Part shown: piece after piece, positions 33,696 through 44,610 of the stretch | Layout of the letters: every line of letters starts with the position of its first letter | How positions within the stretch are numbered: position 1 is the first letter of the stretch | Assembly: GCA_947165675.1 (NCBI GenBank) | Contig: CAMVBJ010000021.1 | Span: forward strand, 1 to 56,091 | Direction of reading: 5' to 3' | Source: an uncultured Prevotellaceae bacterium | GTDB taxonomy: Bacteria; Bacteroidota; Bacteroidia; Bacteroidales; Muribaculaceae | Length of the DNA stretch: 56,091 bases | Notes under the pieces: model-generated | Databases searched by the model: none | Told to the model about the DNA's origin: nothing | What the model saw: only the letters and a program-made list of their open reading frames with translations | Translations under genes and position numbers: made by a program

Positions 33696-34214
33696 TTAAC
33701 CGTTAAACACCTTGTCCACACTGATGCCGCGGTAGTGAGCCACGGTAGCCGGGCTGCGCATCTCGTCGAGAGCCTTGAGCGTGGCCTTCACGAGGTTGTG
33801 AGGGTTGCTGGAGCCCTTGGACTTACAAATAACATCGGTAACACCTACCGTCTCGAAGACGGCACGCATAGCACCACCGGCCTTAACACCGGTACCAGCG
33901 CTTGCAGGCTTCATGATAATGCGGCTGCCGCCAAACTTGGCAACGACCTCATGAGGAATAGTACCCTTGTGAATGGGGACCTTAATCAGGTTCTTCTTAG
34001 CCACCTCGGTACCCTTTGAAATAGCTGTGGTAACCTCATTGGCCTTACCCAGTCCGTAGCCGATAACGCCATTGCCGTCACCGACAACAACGATAGCAGC
34101 GAAGGTGAAAGTGCGACCACCCTTGGTAACCTTGGTGGTGCGGTTGATAGCCACCAGACGCTCCTTGAGTTCGGCGTCGGCTGCAACCTTTACTCGATTA
34201 TTTTTCTTCAGCAT
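33696..34214 (-). CDS. rpsE: 30S ribosomal protein uS5
   Basis: A 172-residue decoding-fidelity protein near the mRNA entry site. It has [30 protein letters not shown] and the end [15 protein letters not shown]. Residues known to be hit by ram and spectinomycin mutations look normal. Eight bases after rplR. Confidence 0.96.
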   Translation of the reverse strand: MLKKNNRVKVAADAELKERLVAINRTTKVTKGGRTFTFAAIVVVGDGNGVIGYGLGKANEVTTAISKGTEVAKKNLIKVPIHKGTIPHEVVAKFGGSRIIMKPASAGTGVKAGGAMRAVFETVGVTDVICKSKGSSNPHNLVKATLKALDEMRSPATVAHYRGISVDKVFNG

Positions 34215-34222
34215 GATGTTTC

Positions 34223-34564
34223 TTAGAATTTAAGACCGCCCTTGCGTGCGCCGTCGGCCAACGATTTAACTCTACCATGGAACAGGAAGCCATTGCGGTC
34301 AAACACTACAGTGTTGATGCCAGCCTCAAGGGCTTTCTTGGCAACAGCCTCGCCCACCTTAGCGGCGATTTCGCTCTTGGAACCCTCGGTGATGCCCTTA
34401 GAAGAGGCAGAGCAGAGAGTATTGCCAGCTACATCGTCGATGACCTGGGCATAAATTTGCTTATTGCTGCGGAAGACGCACAGCCTGGGACGCTCCGGGG
34501 TACCGCTGATGCGACCGCGGATGCGGGCCTTGATCTTGTTTCTTCTATCTGATTTGGATATCAT
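34223..34564 (-). CDS. rplR: 50S ribosomal protein uL18
   Basis: A 113-residue 5S rRNA binder: [38 protein letters not shown], and the end [17 protein letters not shown]. Twenty bases after rplF, with AAAGGAAACG before the ATG. Confidence 0.96.
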   Translation of the reverse strand: MISKSDRRNKIKARIRGRISGTPERPRLCVFRSNKQIYAQVIDDVAGNTLCSASSKGITEGSKSEIAAKVGEAVAKKALEAGINTVVFDRNGFLFHGRVKSLADGARKGGLKF

Positions 34565-34584
34565 ATCGTTTCCTTTCTACTTAA

Positions 34585-35139
34585 TTATTTGGCAGCTGCC
34601 GTTTTACCAGACTTACGACGAATAACTTCGCCAACAAACTTAACACCTTTACCCTTGTAAGGCTCGGGCTTGCGGAAGGAGCGGATCTTGGCACAAATTT
34701 GACCAAGGAGCTGCTTGTCGCACGATTCGAGGGTAATGAGCGGGTTCTTGTTACGCTCACTCTTGGCTTCAACCTTAACCTCGGGCGGCATCTTCAAGTA
34801 GATAGCGTGTGAATAACCGAGCGCGAGCTCCAGTACTTGACCGTTGCTGGTTGCGCGGTAACCGACGCCGACAATTTCCAATTCTTTCTTGAAACCCTGG
34901 CTCACACCAACCACCATGTTGTTGATGAGTGCGCGGTACAGACCGTGCTGAGCACGTGACTCACGCTCGTCATTGGGGCGGGTCACCTTGATTTCATTGT
35001 TCTCGATCTCTACCGTGATGTCGGGGTTGAGGGTCTGCTTGAGCTCGCCCTTGGGGCCCTTTACGGTAAGAACATTATCCTTCTGTTCAACTGTTACGCC
35101 AGCGGGGATGGCGATGTGCAATTTACCAATTCTTGACAT
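34585..35139 (-). CDS. rplF: 50S ribosomal protein uL6
   Basis: A 184-residue two-domain protein near the sarcin-ricin loop. MSRIGKLHIAIPAGVTV, the NMVVGVSQGFKKELEIVGVG linker and the PEPYKGKGVKFVGEVIRRK end are typical. GGAGG lies 6 bases before the ATG, one of the few clear Shine-Dalgarno sites here. Confidence 0.97.
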   Translation of the reverse strand: MSRIGKLHIAIPAGVTVEQKDNVLTVKGPKGELKQTLNPDITVEIENNEIKVTRPNDERESRAQHGLYRALINNMVVGVSQGFKKELEIVGVGYRATSNGQVLELALGYSHAIYLKMPPEVKVEAKSERNKNPLITLESCDKQLLGQICAKIRSFRKPEPYKGKGVKFVGEVIRRKSGKTAAAK

Positions 35140-35154
35140 AGCGCTCCTCCTTTA

Positions 35155-35556
35155 TTAATAAACGTAACACAATACTTCGCCACCGATCTTCAGGTTCTTG
35201 GCCTCCTTGTTGGTCATAACGCCCTTGGAGGTTGAGATGATGGCAATACCTAAACCATTGAGCACGCGGGGCATGTCCTTGTAGCCAGTGTACTGGCGCA
35301 GGCCGGGCCTTGAGACGCGTGTAAGGCACTTGATAGCGCTAACGTGGTCAACGTTGTCATACTTGAGCGCGATCTTGATGGTGCCACGGGGAGAGTTCTC
35401 TTCCTCAACGAACTTGTAGTTCAGGATGTAACCCTGGTCGAAGAGGATCTTGGTGATCTCCTTTTTGAGCTTGGAAGAAGGGATTTCAACGACACGGTGC
35501 TGTGCCTTGATCGCATTCCTCAATCTAGTCAGATAATCTGCAATAGGATCTGTCAT
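35155..35556 (-). CDS. rpsH: 30S ribosomal protein uS8
   Basis: A 133-residue central-domain 16S binder and translational regulator of spc operons elsewhere. MTDPIADYLTRLRNAIKA and the C-terminal GIAIISTSKGVMTNKEA and GGEVLCYVY match. Fifteen bases before rplF. Confidence 0.97.
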   Translation of the reverse strand: MTDPIADYLTRLRNAIKAQHRVVEIPSSKLKKEITKILFDQGYILNYKFVEEENSPRGTIKIALKYDNVDHVSAIKCLTRVSRPGLRQYTGYKDMPRVLNGLGIAIISTSKGVMTNKEAKNLKIGGEVLCYVY

Positions 35557-35641
35557 TATTGTAACTTGTTTTAAATTGATTCGACCTTGTCGAACAATAT
35601 TTAATACTTAATGTTATTGTTGTTAGAAAAGTGGTAGAAAA

Positions 35642-35911
35642 TCACCAGCTTGCCTTGTGGACGCCGGGGATCAGGCCGTTAGAAGCCATCTCGCGGAAGT
35701 TGATACGTGAGATGCCGAACTGGCGCATGTAACCCTTAGGACGGCCAGACATCTTGCAGATGTTGTGAAGGCGCACGGGAGAAGCGTTGCGGGGAAGCTT
35801 CTGGAGAGCCTCATAGTCACCGTCCTTCTTGAGCTGCGCGCGCTTGGCAGCGTACTTAGCGACGAGGCGCTCACGCTTGGCCTGGCGGGCTTTCATTGAT
35901 TCTTTTGCCAT
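35642..35911 (-). CDS. rpsN: 30S ribosomal protein uS14, zinc-free form
   Basis: An 89-residue protein of the 30S head. Its length and lack of CxxC pairs show the long, zinc-independent form. The end [32 protein letters not shown] is diagnostic. An 85-base gap follows to rpsH. Confidence 0.96.
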   Translation of the reverse strand: MAKESMKARQAKRERLVAKYAAKRAQLKKDGDYEALQKLPRNASPVRLHNICKMSGRPKGYMRQFGISRINFREMASNGLIPGVHKASW

Positions 35912-35925
35912 AATTTAACTCTCAA

Positions 35926-36468
35926 TTATTTGTTGTTAAACGGGATTCCGAATTCCTTGAGAAGTGCATAGCCTTCCTCGTCGGTCTTGGCAGTGGTGAC
36001 GAAGGTGATATTCATACCTGTCATCTTGGTCACGTTATCGATGTTGATCTCGGGGAAGATGATCTGCTCGGTCACACCAACAGTGTAGTTGCCACGGCCA
36101 TCGAGCTTACCGTTCACACCCTTGAAGTCGCGGATACGCGGCAGGGCGATGCGGATGAAACGCTCCATGAACTCGTACATGCGGTCACGACGCAGGGTCA
36201 CGCGCACGCCGATGGGCATCTTCTTACGAACCTTGAAGTTGGAGATATCCTTCTTCGACAGGGTCTGTACGGCCTTCTGGCCGGTGATTGCTGTGAGCTC
36301 GTTGATAGCAGTCTCGATGATCTTCTTGTCCTGGGTAGCGTCACCCAGACCCTCGTTGAGGACGATCTTGACCAGACGGGGGATCTGCATCGGGGTGCTG
36401 TAGTTGAATTGCTTCATCAACGCGGGAGCAATCTTCTCGTCATATTGTTTCTTCAGCGTGGTACTCAT
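35926..36468 (-). CDS. rplE: 50S ribosomal protein uL5
   Basis: A 180-residue 5S rRNA binder that touches P-site tRNA. KQFNYSTPMQIPRLVKIVLN, TGQKAVQTLSKKDISNFKVR, RDFKGVNGKLDGRGNYTVGV and FGIPF are typical. Its ATG shares one base with the rplX stop, so translation is probably coupled. Confidence 0.97.
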   Translation of the reverse strand: MSTTLKKQYDEKIAPALMKQFNYSTPMQIPRLVKIVLNEGLGDATQDKKIIETAINELTAITGQKAVQTLSKKDISNFKVRKKMPIGVRVTLRRDRMYEFMERFIRIALPRIRDFKGVNGKLDGRGNYTVGVTEQIIFPEINIDNVTKMTGMNITFVTTAKTDEEGYALLKEFGIPFNNK

Positions 36469-36797
36469 TACTTAATCTCCTCTCCAGTTTTTTTAGAATA
36501 ACGAACAGTTTTGCCATTCTCATCCTTCCTGAAACCGACGCGAGTCGGCTTGGGGTCGCGGCCACTCTTAGGCTCAACGACAGCCAGGTTGCTCAGGTGA
36601 ATGGGGGCTTCCATCTTGACAATGCCACCCTGGGGGGCCTTAGCATTGGGCTTCGTGCTCTTGGACACGATGTTGACACCCTCGACGATAGCCTTACCCT
36701 GTTCGGGCAGGACGTTCAGGACGCGACCGGTCTTACCCTTGTCATCACCAGCGAGAACATAGACGGTGTCACCCTTCTTGATTTTTAACTTAGCCAT
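36468..36797 (-). CDS. rplX: 50S ribosomal protein uL24
   Basis: A 109-residue assembly initiator: a KOW motif near the start ([20 protein letters not shown]) and a C-terminal basic tail with [15 protein letters not shown]. Ends in TAATG with rplE. Confidence 0.96.
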   Translation of the reverse strand: MAKLKIKKGDTVYVLAGDDKGKTGRVLNVLPEQGKAIVEGVNIVSKSTKPNAKAPQGGIVKMEAPIHLSNLAVVEPKSGRDPKPTRVGFRKDENGKTVRYSKKTGEEIK

Positions 36798-36826
36798 ATA
36801 ATGTTTATTGCTATTTTAAAGATTGA

Positions 36827-37192
36827 TTAAAGAACCTCGGGAGCGAGAGAAACGATCTTCATGTTGGTGGCACGCAGCTCGCGGGCTACGGGACCGAAGA
36901 TGCGCGTTCCGCGCAGCTCGCCGGTATTAGTGAGCAATACACAGGCATTGTCGTCGAAGCGGATATAGGAGCCGTCCTGACGACGGATTTCCTTGCTGGT
37001 GCGAACAACGACAGCCTTGGAAACGGTACCCTTCTTCACCTCGGAAGCGGGGATAGCCTTCTTGACGGTGACAACGATGATGTCACCCACCGAAGCGTAA
37101 CGACGACCGGAACCGCCCAGCACCTTGATGCAGAGGACTTCCTTTGCGCCGCTGTTGTCGGCAACTGTCAATCTACTTTCAGTCTGTATCAT
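36827..37192 (-). CDS. rplN: 50S ribosomal protein uL14
   Basis: A 121-residue interface protein that makes bridge B8 and binds Rsf[41 protein letters not shown], and FGPVARELR are standard. Nine bases after rpsQ. Confidence 0.97.
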   Translation of the reverse strand: MIQTESRLTVADNSGAKEVLCIKVLGGSGRRYASVGDIIVVTVKKAIPASEVKKGTVSKAVVVRTSKEIRRQDGSYIRFDDNACVLLTNTGELRGTRIFGPVARELRATNMKIVSLAPEVL

Positions 37193-37201
37193 AATAAATA
37201 A

Positions 37202-37462
37202 TTACTTCGCTTTTTCGATGATTTCAACTAATCTCCACCTCTTGGTCTTGCTCAACGGGCGGGTCTCCATCAGGCGAACGGTATCGCCAACGTTGCACTC
37301 GTTGTTCTCGTCATGAGCGTGGTACTTCTTTGTCTTGTTGACAAACTTGCCATAGATTGGGTGTTTCTCCTTCCACTTGATGGTCACAGTGATGGTCTTG
37401 TCACCCTTGTTGCTGGAAACAACCCCAATTCTTTCTTTTCTTAAATTACGTTTTTCTTCCAT
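37202..37462 (-). CDS. rpsQ: 30S ribosomal protein uS17
   Basis: An 86-residue OB-fold primary 16S binder. [39 protein letters not shown], and [16 protein letters not shown] match. Seventeen bases after rpmC. Confidence 0.97.
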   Translation of the reverse strand: MEEKRNLRKERIGVVSSNKGDKTITVTIKWKEKHPIYGKFVNKTKKYHAHDENNECNVGDTVRLMETRPLSKTKRWRLVEIIEKAK

Positions 37463-37479
37463 TGTAGTGGTTGTTGGGA

Positions 37480-37677
37480 TTATTTGTTCTTGAGTTCACG
37501 TTCGCGGATTTCAGTCTTGATGCGCGCGATCAACTTCCTGTCAAGCGTTATCTTGGCCGGATTATCGAGCGGAGAAATCGTGTGCTGGATCTTTTCCTGA
37601 ACATACTCCTTCTGGACTTGGTCGAGACGATCCTGCAATTCCTTATCGGTCAGTTCCTTGATATTTTCCTTTTTCAT
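37480..37677 (-). CDS. rpmC: 50S ribosomal protein uL29
   Basis: A 65-residue helical hairpin at the tunnel exit, a docking site for trigger factor and [23 protein letters not shown] and [19 protein letters not shown] match. Fifteen bases after rplP. Confidence 0.95.
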   Translation of the reverse strand: MKKENIKELTDKELQDRLDQVQKEYVQEKIQHTISPLDNPAKITLDRKLIARIKTEIRERELKNK

Positions 37678-37692
37678 AATCTGGTCAAATTA

Positions 37693-38124
37693 TTAAACGA
37701 GTTGAGTGGGATCATAGTCGCGACGAACGACAAACTTAGTAGCCACGGGAAGCTTCTGAGCAGCAAGGCGGAGTGCCTCCTTGGCGATATCAAAGCTCAC
37801 ACCATCGACCTCGATGAGGATGCGACCGGGATGAACGGGAGCGACATAACCTGCAACATCACCTTTACCTTTACCCATGCGGACATCGGCAGGCTTGCGA
37901 GTGTAGGGCTTATCGGGGAAAATGCGGAGCCAGATTTGACCCTGACGCTGCATGTAACGGGTCACAGCGACACGAGCTGCCTCGATCTGGCGAGCAGTGA
38001 TCCACTTGCTCTCCAGGGTCTTGATTCCGAAGGAACCAAAGGCGAGCTGGTTACCACGCTTGCTGTACTGGCGAGGATGCCCATCACTTGGACGACGATA
38101 TCTTAATCTCTTAGGTTGTAACAT
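37693..38124 (-). CDS. rplP: 50S ribosomal protein uL16
   Basis: A 143-residue protein near the peptidyl-transferase centre and A-site t[63 protein letters not shown] are typical; the YVAPV segment is the usual bacterial FWVA region in changed form. Confidence 0.96.
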   Translation of the reverse strand: MLQPKRLRYRRPSDGHPRQYSKRGNQLAFGSFGIKTLESKWITARQIEAARVAVTRYMQRQGQIWLRIFPDKPYTRKPADVRMGKGKGDVAGYVAPVHPGRILIEVDGVSFDIAKEALRLAAQKLPVATKFVVRRDYDPTQLV

Positions 38125-38176
38125 TTTAAATTTCGTTTTTTAAAGTCACACTTCAAGTTACTGGTTGTGACTGGGT

Positions 38177-38923
38177 TTAACGATTGTTGTTTCTCTTGCC
38201 ACCGCGGAAACCACGACGCTCGCCGCGCTCTCCACCACGACCGCCACCACCGCGACGCTCATTGGCATTGTTGGCAAAGTTAGGAGCTAAGTCGCGCTTG
38301 CCATAGACCTCACCACGGCAGATCCAAACCTTGACACCGATGACACCGACCTTGGTGTGGGCGGGCACGAGTGCATAGTCGATATCGGCACGGAGGGTGT
38401 GCAGGGGAGTGCGGCCTTCCTTAAACATCTCGCTGCGGCGCATCTCAGCACCATTCAAGCGACCCTTGACCTGGATCTTGATGCCCTCGGCACCCATGCG
38501 CATAGTGCTGGCGATAGCCATCTTGACTGCACGGCGATAGGCAATCTTACCCTCGATCTGGTGAGCGACGTTAGCGGCGACGAGCTGGGCATCCAGTTCG
38601 GGGCGCTTAACCTCGTGGATATTGATTTGAACGTCCTTGTTAGTGAGCTTGATGAGCTCCTGCTTGAGAACCTCAACCTCTGATCCCTGCTTACCGATAA
38701 TGATACCGGGGCGAGCGGTGCAGATGGTGATGGTGACGAGCTTGAGCGTGCGCTCGATAACGATGCGCGCTACACTGGCCTTGGCAAGACGCTCGTTGAG
38801 ATACTTGCGGATCTTGTCATCCTCTACCAGGGTATCTCCATATTTACGGCCACCGTACCAGTTGGAATCCCAACCGCGGATGATGCCTAAACGATTACTG
38901 ATTGGATTAACTTTCTGTCCCAT
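38177..38923 (-). CDS. rpsC: 30S ribosomal protein uS3
   Basis: A 248-residue mRNA-entry protein with helicase role. [20 protein letters not shown], the KH domain with [16 protein letters not shown], and the C-domain are standard. The last 28 residues are an Arg/Gly-rich tail ([20 protein letters not shown]) that looks like an RGG-type RNA-binding extension. Six bases after rplV. Confidence 0.97.
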   Translation of the reverse strand: MGQKVNPISNRLGIIRGWDSNWYGGRKYGDTLVEDDKIRKYLNERLAKASVARIVIERTLKLVTITICTARPGIIIGKQGSEVEVLKQELIKLTNKDVQINIHEVKRPELDAQLVAANVAHQIEGKIAYRRAVKMAIASTMRMGAEGIKIQVKGRLNGAEMRRSEMFKEGRTPLHTLRADIDYALVPAHTKVGVIGVKVWICRGEVYGKRDLAPNFANNANERRGGGGRGGERGERRGFRGGKRNNNR

Positions 38924-38929
38924 TTCGTT

Positions 38930-39337
38930 TTATGCGTCTTTTTCAGTGTTAATAGTGTCCACGTAGATGGTCACGTGGTTGGAACGTTTGCGGATGCGGT
39001 AGCCACGACCCTGAGGAGCCGGACGGAGGCGCTTGAGCATCGGAGCTGCATCAACCGTGATGGTCTTGATATAGAGCTCACCGCTCTCGGCCTTCTTGCC
39101 ATTCTTCTGTTCCCAGTTGCTGATAGCGGACTTGAGGAGCTTCTCAACATCAGCGGCAGCCTGCTTGTTGGAGAAGTGCAGGAGTCCAAGAGCCTTGAAG
39201 ACTTCGACGCCGCGAACCATGTCAGCGACGAGGCGCATCTTGCGAGGCGAGCTGGGAATGTTGCGCAACTTTGCGAAGGACTCGTTGCGACGAGCTTCCT
39301 TCTTCAAGTTAGCTGATTCTCTTTTTCTTTTACCCAT
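38930..39337 (-). CDS. rplV: 50S ribosomal protein uL22
   Basis: A 135-residue protein whose loop lines the exit tunnel. It has an N-terminal basic extension before [20 protein letters not shown]; the loop reads [20 protein letters not shown]. The extension makes it longer than the roughly 110 residues of E. coli. Confidence 0.96.
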   Translation of the reverse strand: MGKRKRESANLKKEARRNESFAKLRNIPSSPRKMRLVADMVRGVEVFKALGLLHFSNKQAAADVEKLLKSAISNWEQKNGKKAESGELYIKTITVDAAPMLKRLRPAPQGRGYRIRKRSNHVTIYVDTINTEKDA

Positions 39338-39388
39338 TGTATTTAATTCTTTTTTGTTCTAAAAAACGTTGAAATAATCCCGGGCCCA

Positions 39389-39658
39389 TTATTTCTTGTT
39401 GTTGCCGCTGTGACCACGGAAGGTGCGTGTGGGAGCGAACTCGCCGAGCTTGTGACCTACCATGTTCTCGGTAACATAGACGGGAATAAACTTGTTGCCA
39501 TTGTGAACGGCAAAGGTGTGTCCCACAAATTCGGGAGCGATCATGGATGCGCGCGACCAAGTCTTGATCACACTCTTCTTGCCACTCTCGTTCATGGCGT
39601 CAACCTTCTTTTCCAGTTTCACACTGATGTAAGGGCCTTTTTTAAGTGAACGACTCAT
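39389..39658 (-). CDS. rpsS: 30S ribosomal protein uS19
   Basis: An 89-residue head protein: [71 protein letters not shown]. Twenty-one bases after rplB. Confidence 0.97.
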   Translation of the reverse strand: MSRSLKKGPYISVKLEKKVDAMNESGKKSVIKTWSRASMIAPEFVGHTFAVHNGNKFIPVYVTENMVGHKLGEFAPTRTFRGHSGNNKK

Positions 39659-39679
39659 AATTAATCGAATTTAATCAAA

Positions 39680-40504
39680 TTACTTCTTTCTTCTTTCAAT
39701 GATGTACTTCGAAGACTGCTTCTTCGGCGCACGGGTCTTCAAGCCCTTAGCATACAAGCCATTGCGGTTACGGGGATGACCACCACTCTGGCGACCTTCA
39801 CCACCACCCATGGGGTGATCAACAGGGTTCATAACCACACCACGGTTGTGGGGACGGCGACCGAGCCAGCGAGAGCGACCGGCCTTACCGGACTGCTCAA
39901 GTGCGTGGTCACTGTTGCCAACCACACCAACGGTAGCCTTGCAGGCTGCAAGGACCTTGCGTGTCTCACCCGAAGGTAATTTGATAATTGCGTAGTTACC
40001 CTCGCGGCTGGTGAGCTGAGCGAAGGTACCGGCTGCACGTGCCATAGCGGCACCCTGTCCGGGACGCAACTCGATGTTGTGAATTAAAGTACCAACAGGA
40101 ATCTTGCTCAGTGGAAGCGCGTTTCCCACTTCGGGGGCCACGTTCTCACCGCTCTCGATCGTTGCACCCACTTCGAGTCCGTTGGGAGCAATGATGTAAG
40201 CTTTATAGCCGTCTACGTAGTAGAGGAGAGCGATACGAGCCGAACGGTTGGGATCGTACTCGATAGCTTTCACTACTGCCGGCACACCGTCTTTATTCCT
40301 CTTGAAGTCGATCAGGCGGAGTTTACGCCTGTGACCACCTCCACGATAGCGAGCGGTGAGGTGACCCTCGTTGTTGCGACCGCCGGTGGAGCGCTTACCG
40401 ACCGTAAGAGACTTCTCTGGTGTACGCTTTGTAATGTCGTCAAATACACCAATAACCTTGTGTCTTTGCCCCGGTGTTGTGGGCTTCAATTTTCTTACTG
40501 CCAT
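39680..40504 (-). CDS. rplB: 50S ribosomal protein uL2
   Basis: A 274-residue protein needed for subunit joining and peptidyl transfer. [20 protein letters not shown], the conserved [16 protein letters not shown] with the key His, and the C-terminal tail are intact. Six bases after rplW. Confidence 0.97.
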   Translation of the reverse strand: MAVRKLKPTTPGQRHKVIGVFDDITKRTPEKSLTVGKRSTGGRNNEGHLTARYRGGGHRRKLRLIDFKRNKDGVPAVVKAIEYDPNRSARIALLYYVDGYKAYIIAPNGLEVGATIESGENVAPEVGNALPLSKIPVGTLIHNIELRPGQGAAMARAAGTFAQLTSREGNYAIIKLPSGETRKVLAACKATVGVVGNSDHALEQSGKAGRSRWLGRRPHNRGVVMNPVDHPMGGGEGRQSGGHPRNRNGLYAKGLKTRAPKKQSSKYIIERRKK

Positions 40505-40510
40505 TTTTTA

Positions 40511-40804
40511 TTATAAATTACTATAGAAATCAATAGTTTGTCCTTCGGCAACAGTCACGACAGCCTTCTTGAAGGCGACAGTCTTGCCCTTGATGATACC
40601 ACTCTTGGTATAGCGCTGCTTGTTCTTGCCAGCATAGTTCATGGTGCTCACGTCGACGACCTTTACATCGTAAAGCTTCTCAACGGCGTCCTTGATCTGA
40701 TACTTATTGGCATCAGGAGATACCTTGAACGTGTAACGGTTACCCTTCTCGGTAATAGCGTTGGCCTTCTCGGTCACAACGGGAATGATCTGAATGTTCT
40801 CCAT
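40511..40804 (-). CDS. rplW: 50S ribosomal protein uL23
   Basis: A 97-residue tunnel-exit protein and docking site for trigger factor. TEKANAITEKGNRYTFKVSP, ANKYQIKDAVEKLYDVKV match. A clear AAGGAGG lies before the ATG, in the 12-base gap after rplD. Confidence 0.96.
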   Translation of the reverse strand: MENIQIIPVVTEKANAITEKGNRYTFKVSPDANKYQIKDAVEKLYDVKVVDVSTMNYAGKNKQRYTKSGIIKGKTVAFKKAVVTVAEGQTIDFYSNL

Positions 40805-40816
40805 TGTCTGTCCTCC

Positions 40817-41443
40817 TTATTTTAAGTTATTGAGCGCATCCACCGAGCTCTCGGTAACGAGAATCATGCGGTTGTCAAGCACGCGGTAGGTGTTGATGTC
40901 GCTTGCGGTAATCAGACTTGCGGTGGGCACGTTGCGCAGTGACAAGTAGAGGTTGCGCTCCTGGCCAGCCAGGACGAGAAGCAACTTCTGACCCTCGAGC
41001 TTGAGGTTGCGGGTAATGTTTACAAATTCCTTGGTCTTGGGAGCATCAAACTTGATATCCTCGATGACCATGATCTGGTTGTTCTGAGCCTTGTAGGTAA
41101 GAGCAGAACGACGGGCCAGAGCCTTCATCTTCTTATTCAGCTTGAAGCTGTAGTTGCGGGGACGGGGACCGAACACGCGACCACCACCATGGAACAGCGG
41201 AGACTTGATGTCACCGTGACGGGCACCGCCGCCACCCTTCTGGCGACCGAGCTTCTTGGTCGAGCCAGCGATTTCACTTCTCTCTTTAGCCTTGTGGGTT
41301 CCCTGGCGCTTGTTGGCCATGTATTGCTTAACATCGAGATAAACGGCATGCTCGTTAGGCTCGGCGATGGCGAAGATCTCATCGTTAAGGGTCACCTTGC
41401 GTCCGGTGTCCTCACCCTTGATGTTATATACTGCGAGTTCCAT
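40817..41443 (-). CDS. rplD: 50S ribosomal protein uL4
   Basis: A 208-residue protein whose loop reaches the tunnel constriction. [20 protein letters not shown] with the [20 protein letters not shown] segment is diagnostic. In E. coli L4 represses the S10 operon; no such leader is evident here. Two bases after rplC. Confidence 0.97.
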   Translation of the reverse strand: MELAVYNIKGEDTGRKVTLNDEIFAIAEPNEHAVYLDVKQYMANKRQGTHKAKERSEIAGSTKKLGRQKGGGGARHGDIKSPLFHGGGRVFGPRPRNYSFKLNKKMKALARRSALTYKAQNNQIMVIEDIKFDAPKTKEFVNITRNLKLEGQKLLLVLAGQERNLYLSLRNVPTASLITASDINTYRVLDNRMILVTESSVDALNNLK

Positions 41444-41445
41444 TA

Positions 41446-42063
41446 TTACATTTCAATAATTACGATTGAACCTTTGCTGCCCGGTACTGAGCCTTTCACC
41501 ATGAGAAGATTGTTCTCGGGCAATACTTTAATCACTTGCAGGTTTTGAGCGGTGCAGCGCTTGTTGCCCATCTGGCCAGCCATGCGCATACCCTTGAAAA
41601 CCTTAGCGGGATAAGAGCAGGCACCGATGGAACCGGGAGCGCGCTGACGGTCGTCCTGACCGTGAGTGGTCTGTCCCACGCCGCCGAAGCCGTGACGCTT
41701 CACGACGCCCTGGAAGCCTTTACCCTTACTTGTGCCGATCACATCAACAAATTCAACATCGTTGAGCATCTCTACGGTGAACTCGTCACCAGCCTTGTGC
41801 TCTCCATTAAATCCTTTGAACTCGGCCAAGAATCTTTGCGGTTTCACTCCTGCTTTCTTGAAGTGACCGGCCATGGGCTTGGTGGTGTGCTTGTCTTTCT
41901 TCTCGACAAAACCCAGCTGCAAAGCCTCGTAACCGTCGTTTTCAACAATCTTCACTTGAGTGACAACGCAAGGACCTACTTCGATAACAGTGCACGGCAC
42001 ATTCTTGCCGTCGGCACTGAAAACGGATGTCATTCCGATTTTCTTTCCTAATAATCCTGGCAT
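41446..42063 (-). CDS. rplC: 50S ribosomal protein uL3
   Basis: A 205-residue early-assembly protein. [20 protein letters not shown], the [20 protein letters not shown] loop, [20 protein letters not shown] are typical; its central loop lies by the peptidyl-transferase centre. A 69-base gap separates it from rpsJ. Confidence 0.97.
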   Translation of the reverse strand: MPGLLGKKIGMTSVFSADGKNVPCTVIEVGPCVVTQVKIVENDGYEALQLGFVEKKDKHTTKPMAGHFKKAGVKPQRFLAEFKGFNGEHKAGDEFTVEMLNDVEFVDVIGTSKGKGFQGVVKRHGFGGVGQTTHGQDDRQRAPGSIGACSYPAKVFKGMRMAGQMGNKRCTAQNLQVIKVLPENNLLMVKGSVPGSKGSIVIIEM

Positions 42064-42132
42064 TTCTCTTGAAATTTTAAAAATTACTGTTTGTTAATGC
42101 TGTTAATTTTACTCGTTGTTCAATCTCTTGTA

Positions 42133-42438
42133 CTACACCTTGATCTCAACCTCAACTCCACTGGGCAATTCGAGCTTCATCAGTGCATCAACAGTCTTAG
42201 CGGTTGAACTGTAGATGTCGATGAGACGCTTGAAGGATGCCAGCTGGAACTGTTCGCGGGACTTCTTGTTGACAAAAGTCGAACGGTTCACGGTGAAGAT
42301 GCGCTTGTGGGTGGGCAGGGGGATAGGACCGCTCACTACAGCGCCAGTGCTCTTCACTGTGCGCACGATCTTCTCGGCCGACTTGTCAACCAAGTTGTGA
42401 TCGTAGCTCTTCAATTTAATTCTAATCTTCTGGCTCAT
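42133..42438 (-). CDS. rpsJ: 30S ribosomal protein uS10
   Basis: A 101-residue protein that also serves as NusE in antitermination. [40 protein letters not shown], and [13 protein letters not shown] match. The frame is open far upstream inside fusA, but the ATG at 42438, 22 bases after fusA, is the start. Directly follows fusA, so str and S10 operons are joined without tuf. Confidence 0.97.
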   Translation of the reverse strand: MSQKIRIKLKSYDHNLVDKSAEKIVRTVKSTGAVVSGPIPLPTHKRIFTVNRSTFVNKKSREQFQLASFKRLIDIYSSTAKTVDALMKLELPSGVEVEIKV

Positions 42439-42460
42439 TGTATTTATAATAATGAATGTA

Positions 42461-44587
42461 TTATTGCAATAATTCGACGTGACCCAAGTGTTCCTTGAGA
42501 ACCTTGACGGCAATAGGAGTTGCCACAGCGGCATAGTGCGAGAACGACATCGTGCTCGTTGCACGACCGCTGGTAATATTGCGCAGCGCAGTAACGTAGC
42601 CAAACATCTCGGCAAGCGGGGTGCTGGCCTTGACGATACGGGCACCGCTGCGTGCACTCTCCATGCCCTCGACCTGTGCGCGACGCTTGTTGAGGTCGGC
42701 AATGACATCGCCCATGTTCTCCTCAGGAGTAACAACCTCAAGCTTCATCATCGGTTCGAGAAGTACCGGGCGAGCCTTGCGGCAAGCGCTGCGGTAGGCT
42801 TGCATGGCACACAACTCGAAGCTCAGGCTGTCGCTGTCAACAGGATGGTAACTACCGTCCAGGACGGTCACCTTGAGGCTCTGAACAGGGAACCCGGCGA
42901 GCACACCACTGCGCATGGCACTCTTGAAACCCTTCTCGATAGCGGGCATGTACTCCTTGGGGATGTCGCCGCCCTTGACCTCGTTGACAAACTGGAGCGT
43001 GCCATCAAAGTCATCATCGATGGGCTCGACGCGGCACTCGATGTCGGCAAACTTGCCGTGGCCACCAGTCTGCTTCTTGAAGACCTCATGCACAGTTGCG
43101 GCCTGGGAAATAGCTTCCTTGTAGGAAACCTGGGGGCGACCCTGGTTGCACTCCACCTTGAACTCGCGACGCAGGCGATCGAGGATGATATCCAGATGAA
43201 GCTCACCCATACCACGGATGATGGTTTGTCCGGTTTCCTCGTTGCTCTCGACTTGGAAGGTGGGGTCTTCCTCAGCAAGCTTTGCAAGACCCACAGCCAT
43301 ACGGTCAAGGTCGTTCTGAGTCTTGGGCTCAACAGCGATACCGATCACAGGCTCGGGAAAATCCATTGCCTCGAGCGCAATGGCGGTGTCCTGGCTGCTG
43401 CACAAGGTATCGCCAGTGTGCACATCCTTGAAACCGACTCCAGCACCGATGTCACCACAACCAATCACATCCATGGGATTCTGACGGTTGCTGTGCATCT
43501 GGAACAGGCGGGAGATGCGCTCCTTGTGACCAGTGCGCACGTTGTAGATCTGGCTACCTGCCTGAAGTGAACCCGAATATACACGGAAGAACACCAAACG
43601 GCCAACATAGGGGTCGGTTGCAATCTTGAACACCAAGGCACACAGGGGCTCCTCGAACAGAGGCTTGCGGCTGAGTTCCTTGTCGGGGTCGTTGACGGCC
43701 ACGCCCTTAATCTCACCGGCATCGGCAGGACTGGGCAGATAGGCGCAAACTGCGTCGAGCAGCGTCTGCACACCCTTGTTCTTGAACGAGCTACCGCACA
43801 GCACGGGAACCATGTTGCGGTCGAGCGTGGCTTTGCGCAGCGCACTCTTGATCTCGTCCACGGTAATCGAGTCAGGATCGTCAAAATACTTGGTCATGAA
43901 CTCATCGTCAAACTCGGCGAGAGCCTCAAGCATCTTGTCACGGTACTCCTGTACCTCATCCATCATGTCGGCAGGGATGTCAGCAGTCTCATACTCGGCA
44001 CCGAGAGTCTCGTCATGCCAGTAGAGTGCCTTCATCGTCACCAGGTCAACGACGCCCTTGAAATTCTCTTCGGCACCGATGGGCAACTGAATGGGGCAAG
44101 GATTGGCCCCGAGGACCTCGCGAATCTGGCGCACTACGTCCAAGTAGTTGCAGCCCACGCGATCCATCTTGTTGACATAGGCAATGCGGGGCACCTCGTA
44201 CTTGTCGGCCTGACGCCACACGGTCTCGCTCTGGGGCTCTACTCCGCCGACAGCGCAGAAGGTGGCGATAGCGCCATCCAGCACGCGCAGCGAACGCTCC
44301 ACCTCGACGGTGAAGTCCACATGCCCCGGAGTGTCAATCAAGTTAATCTTGTACTTGCTACCGTCATAGTTCCAGAACGCGGTCGTTGCAGCGCTGGTGA
44401 TGGTGATTCCCCTCTCCTGCTCCTGCTCCATCCAGTCCATGGTGGCGGTACCCTCATGAACCTCTCCCATCTTATGGGTCAGGCCCGTGTAGTACAAGAT
44501 ACGCTCCGATGTGGTGGTCTTGCCGGCATCGATGTGTGCCATGATGCCGATGTTGCGTGTATATTTCAGTTGTGCGTCAGTGCCCAT
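42461..44587 (-). CDS. fusA: Elongation factor G
   Basis: A 708-residue GTPase that drives translocation and, with RRF, recycling. The G domain has [26 protein letters not shown] and NKMDR; domains II-V follow in normal length. The segment [17 protein letters not shown] and the loop ends typical of EF-G1 are visible. Bacteroidota often have a second EF-G copy elsewhere. Twenty-three bases after rpsG. Confidence 0.97.
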   Translation of the reverse strand: MGTDAQLKYTRNIGIMAHIDAGKTTTSERILYYTGLTHKMGEVHEGTATMDWMEQEQERGITITSAATTAFWNYDGSKYKINLIDTPGHVDFTVEVERSLRVLDGAIATFCAVGGVEPQSETVWRQADKYEVPRIAYVNKMDRVGCNYLDVVRQIREVLGANPCPIQLPIGAEENFKGVVDLVTMKALYWHDETLGAEYETADIPADMMDEVQEYRDKMLEALAEFDDEFMTKYFDDPDSITVDEIKSALRKATLDRNMVPVLCGSSFKNKGVQTLLDAVCAYLPSPADAGEIKGVAVNDPDKELSRKPLFEEPLCALVFKIATDPYVGRLVFFRVYSGSLQAGSQIYNVRTGHKERISRLFQMHSNRQNPMDVIGCGDIGAGVGFKDVHTGDTLCSSQDTAIALEAMDFPEPVIGIAVEPKTQNDLDRMAVGLAKLAEEDPTFQVESNEETGQTIIRGMGELHLDIILDRLRREFKVECNQGRPQVSYKEAISQAATVHEVFKKQTGGHGKFADIECRVEPIDDDFDGTLQFVNEVKGGDIPKEYMPAIEKGFKSAMRSGVLAGFPVQSLKVTVLDGSYHPVDSDSLSFELCAMQAYRSACRKARPVLLEPMMKLEVVTPEENMGDVIADLNKRRAQVEGMESARSGARIVKASTPLAEMFGYVTALRNITSGRATSTMSFSHYAAVATPIAVKVLKEHLGHVELLQ

Positions 44588-44610
44588 TGTCAGATCACGT
44601 CGTCGCTAAA

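Noticed and set aside
42439-42741. N-terminal extension of the rpsJ frame into fusA
   Set aside because: It is the shadow of the fusA coding sequence; uS10 begins at the ATG at 42438.
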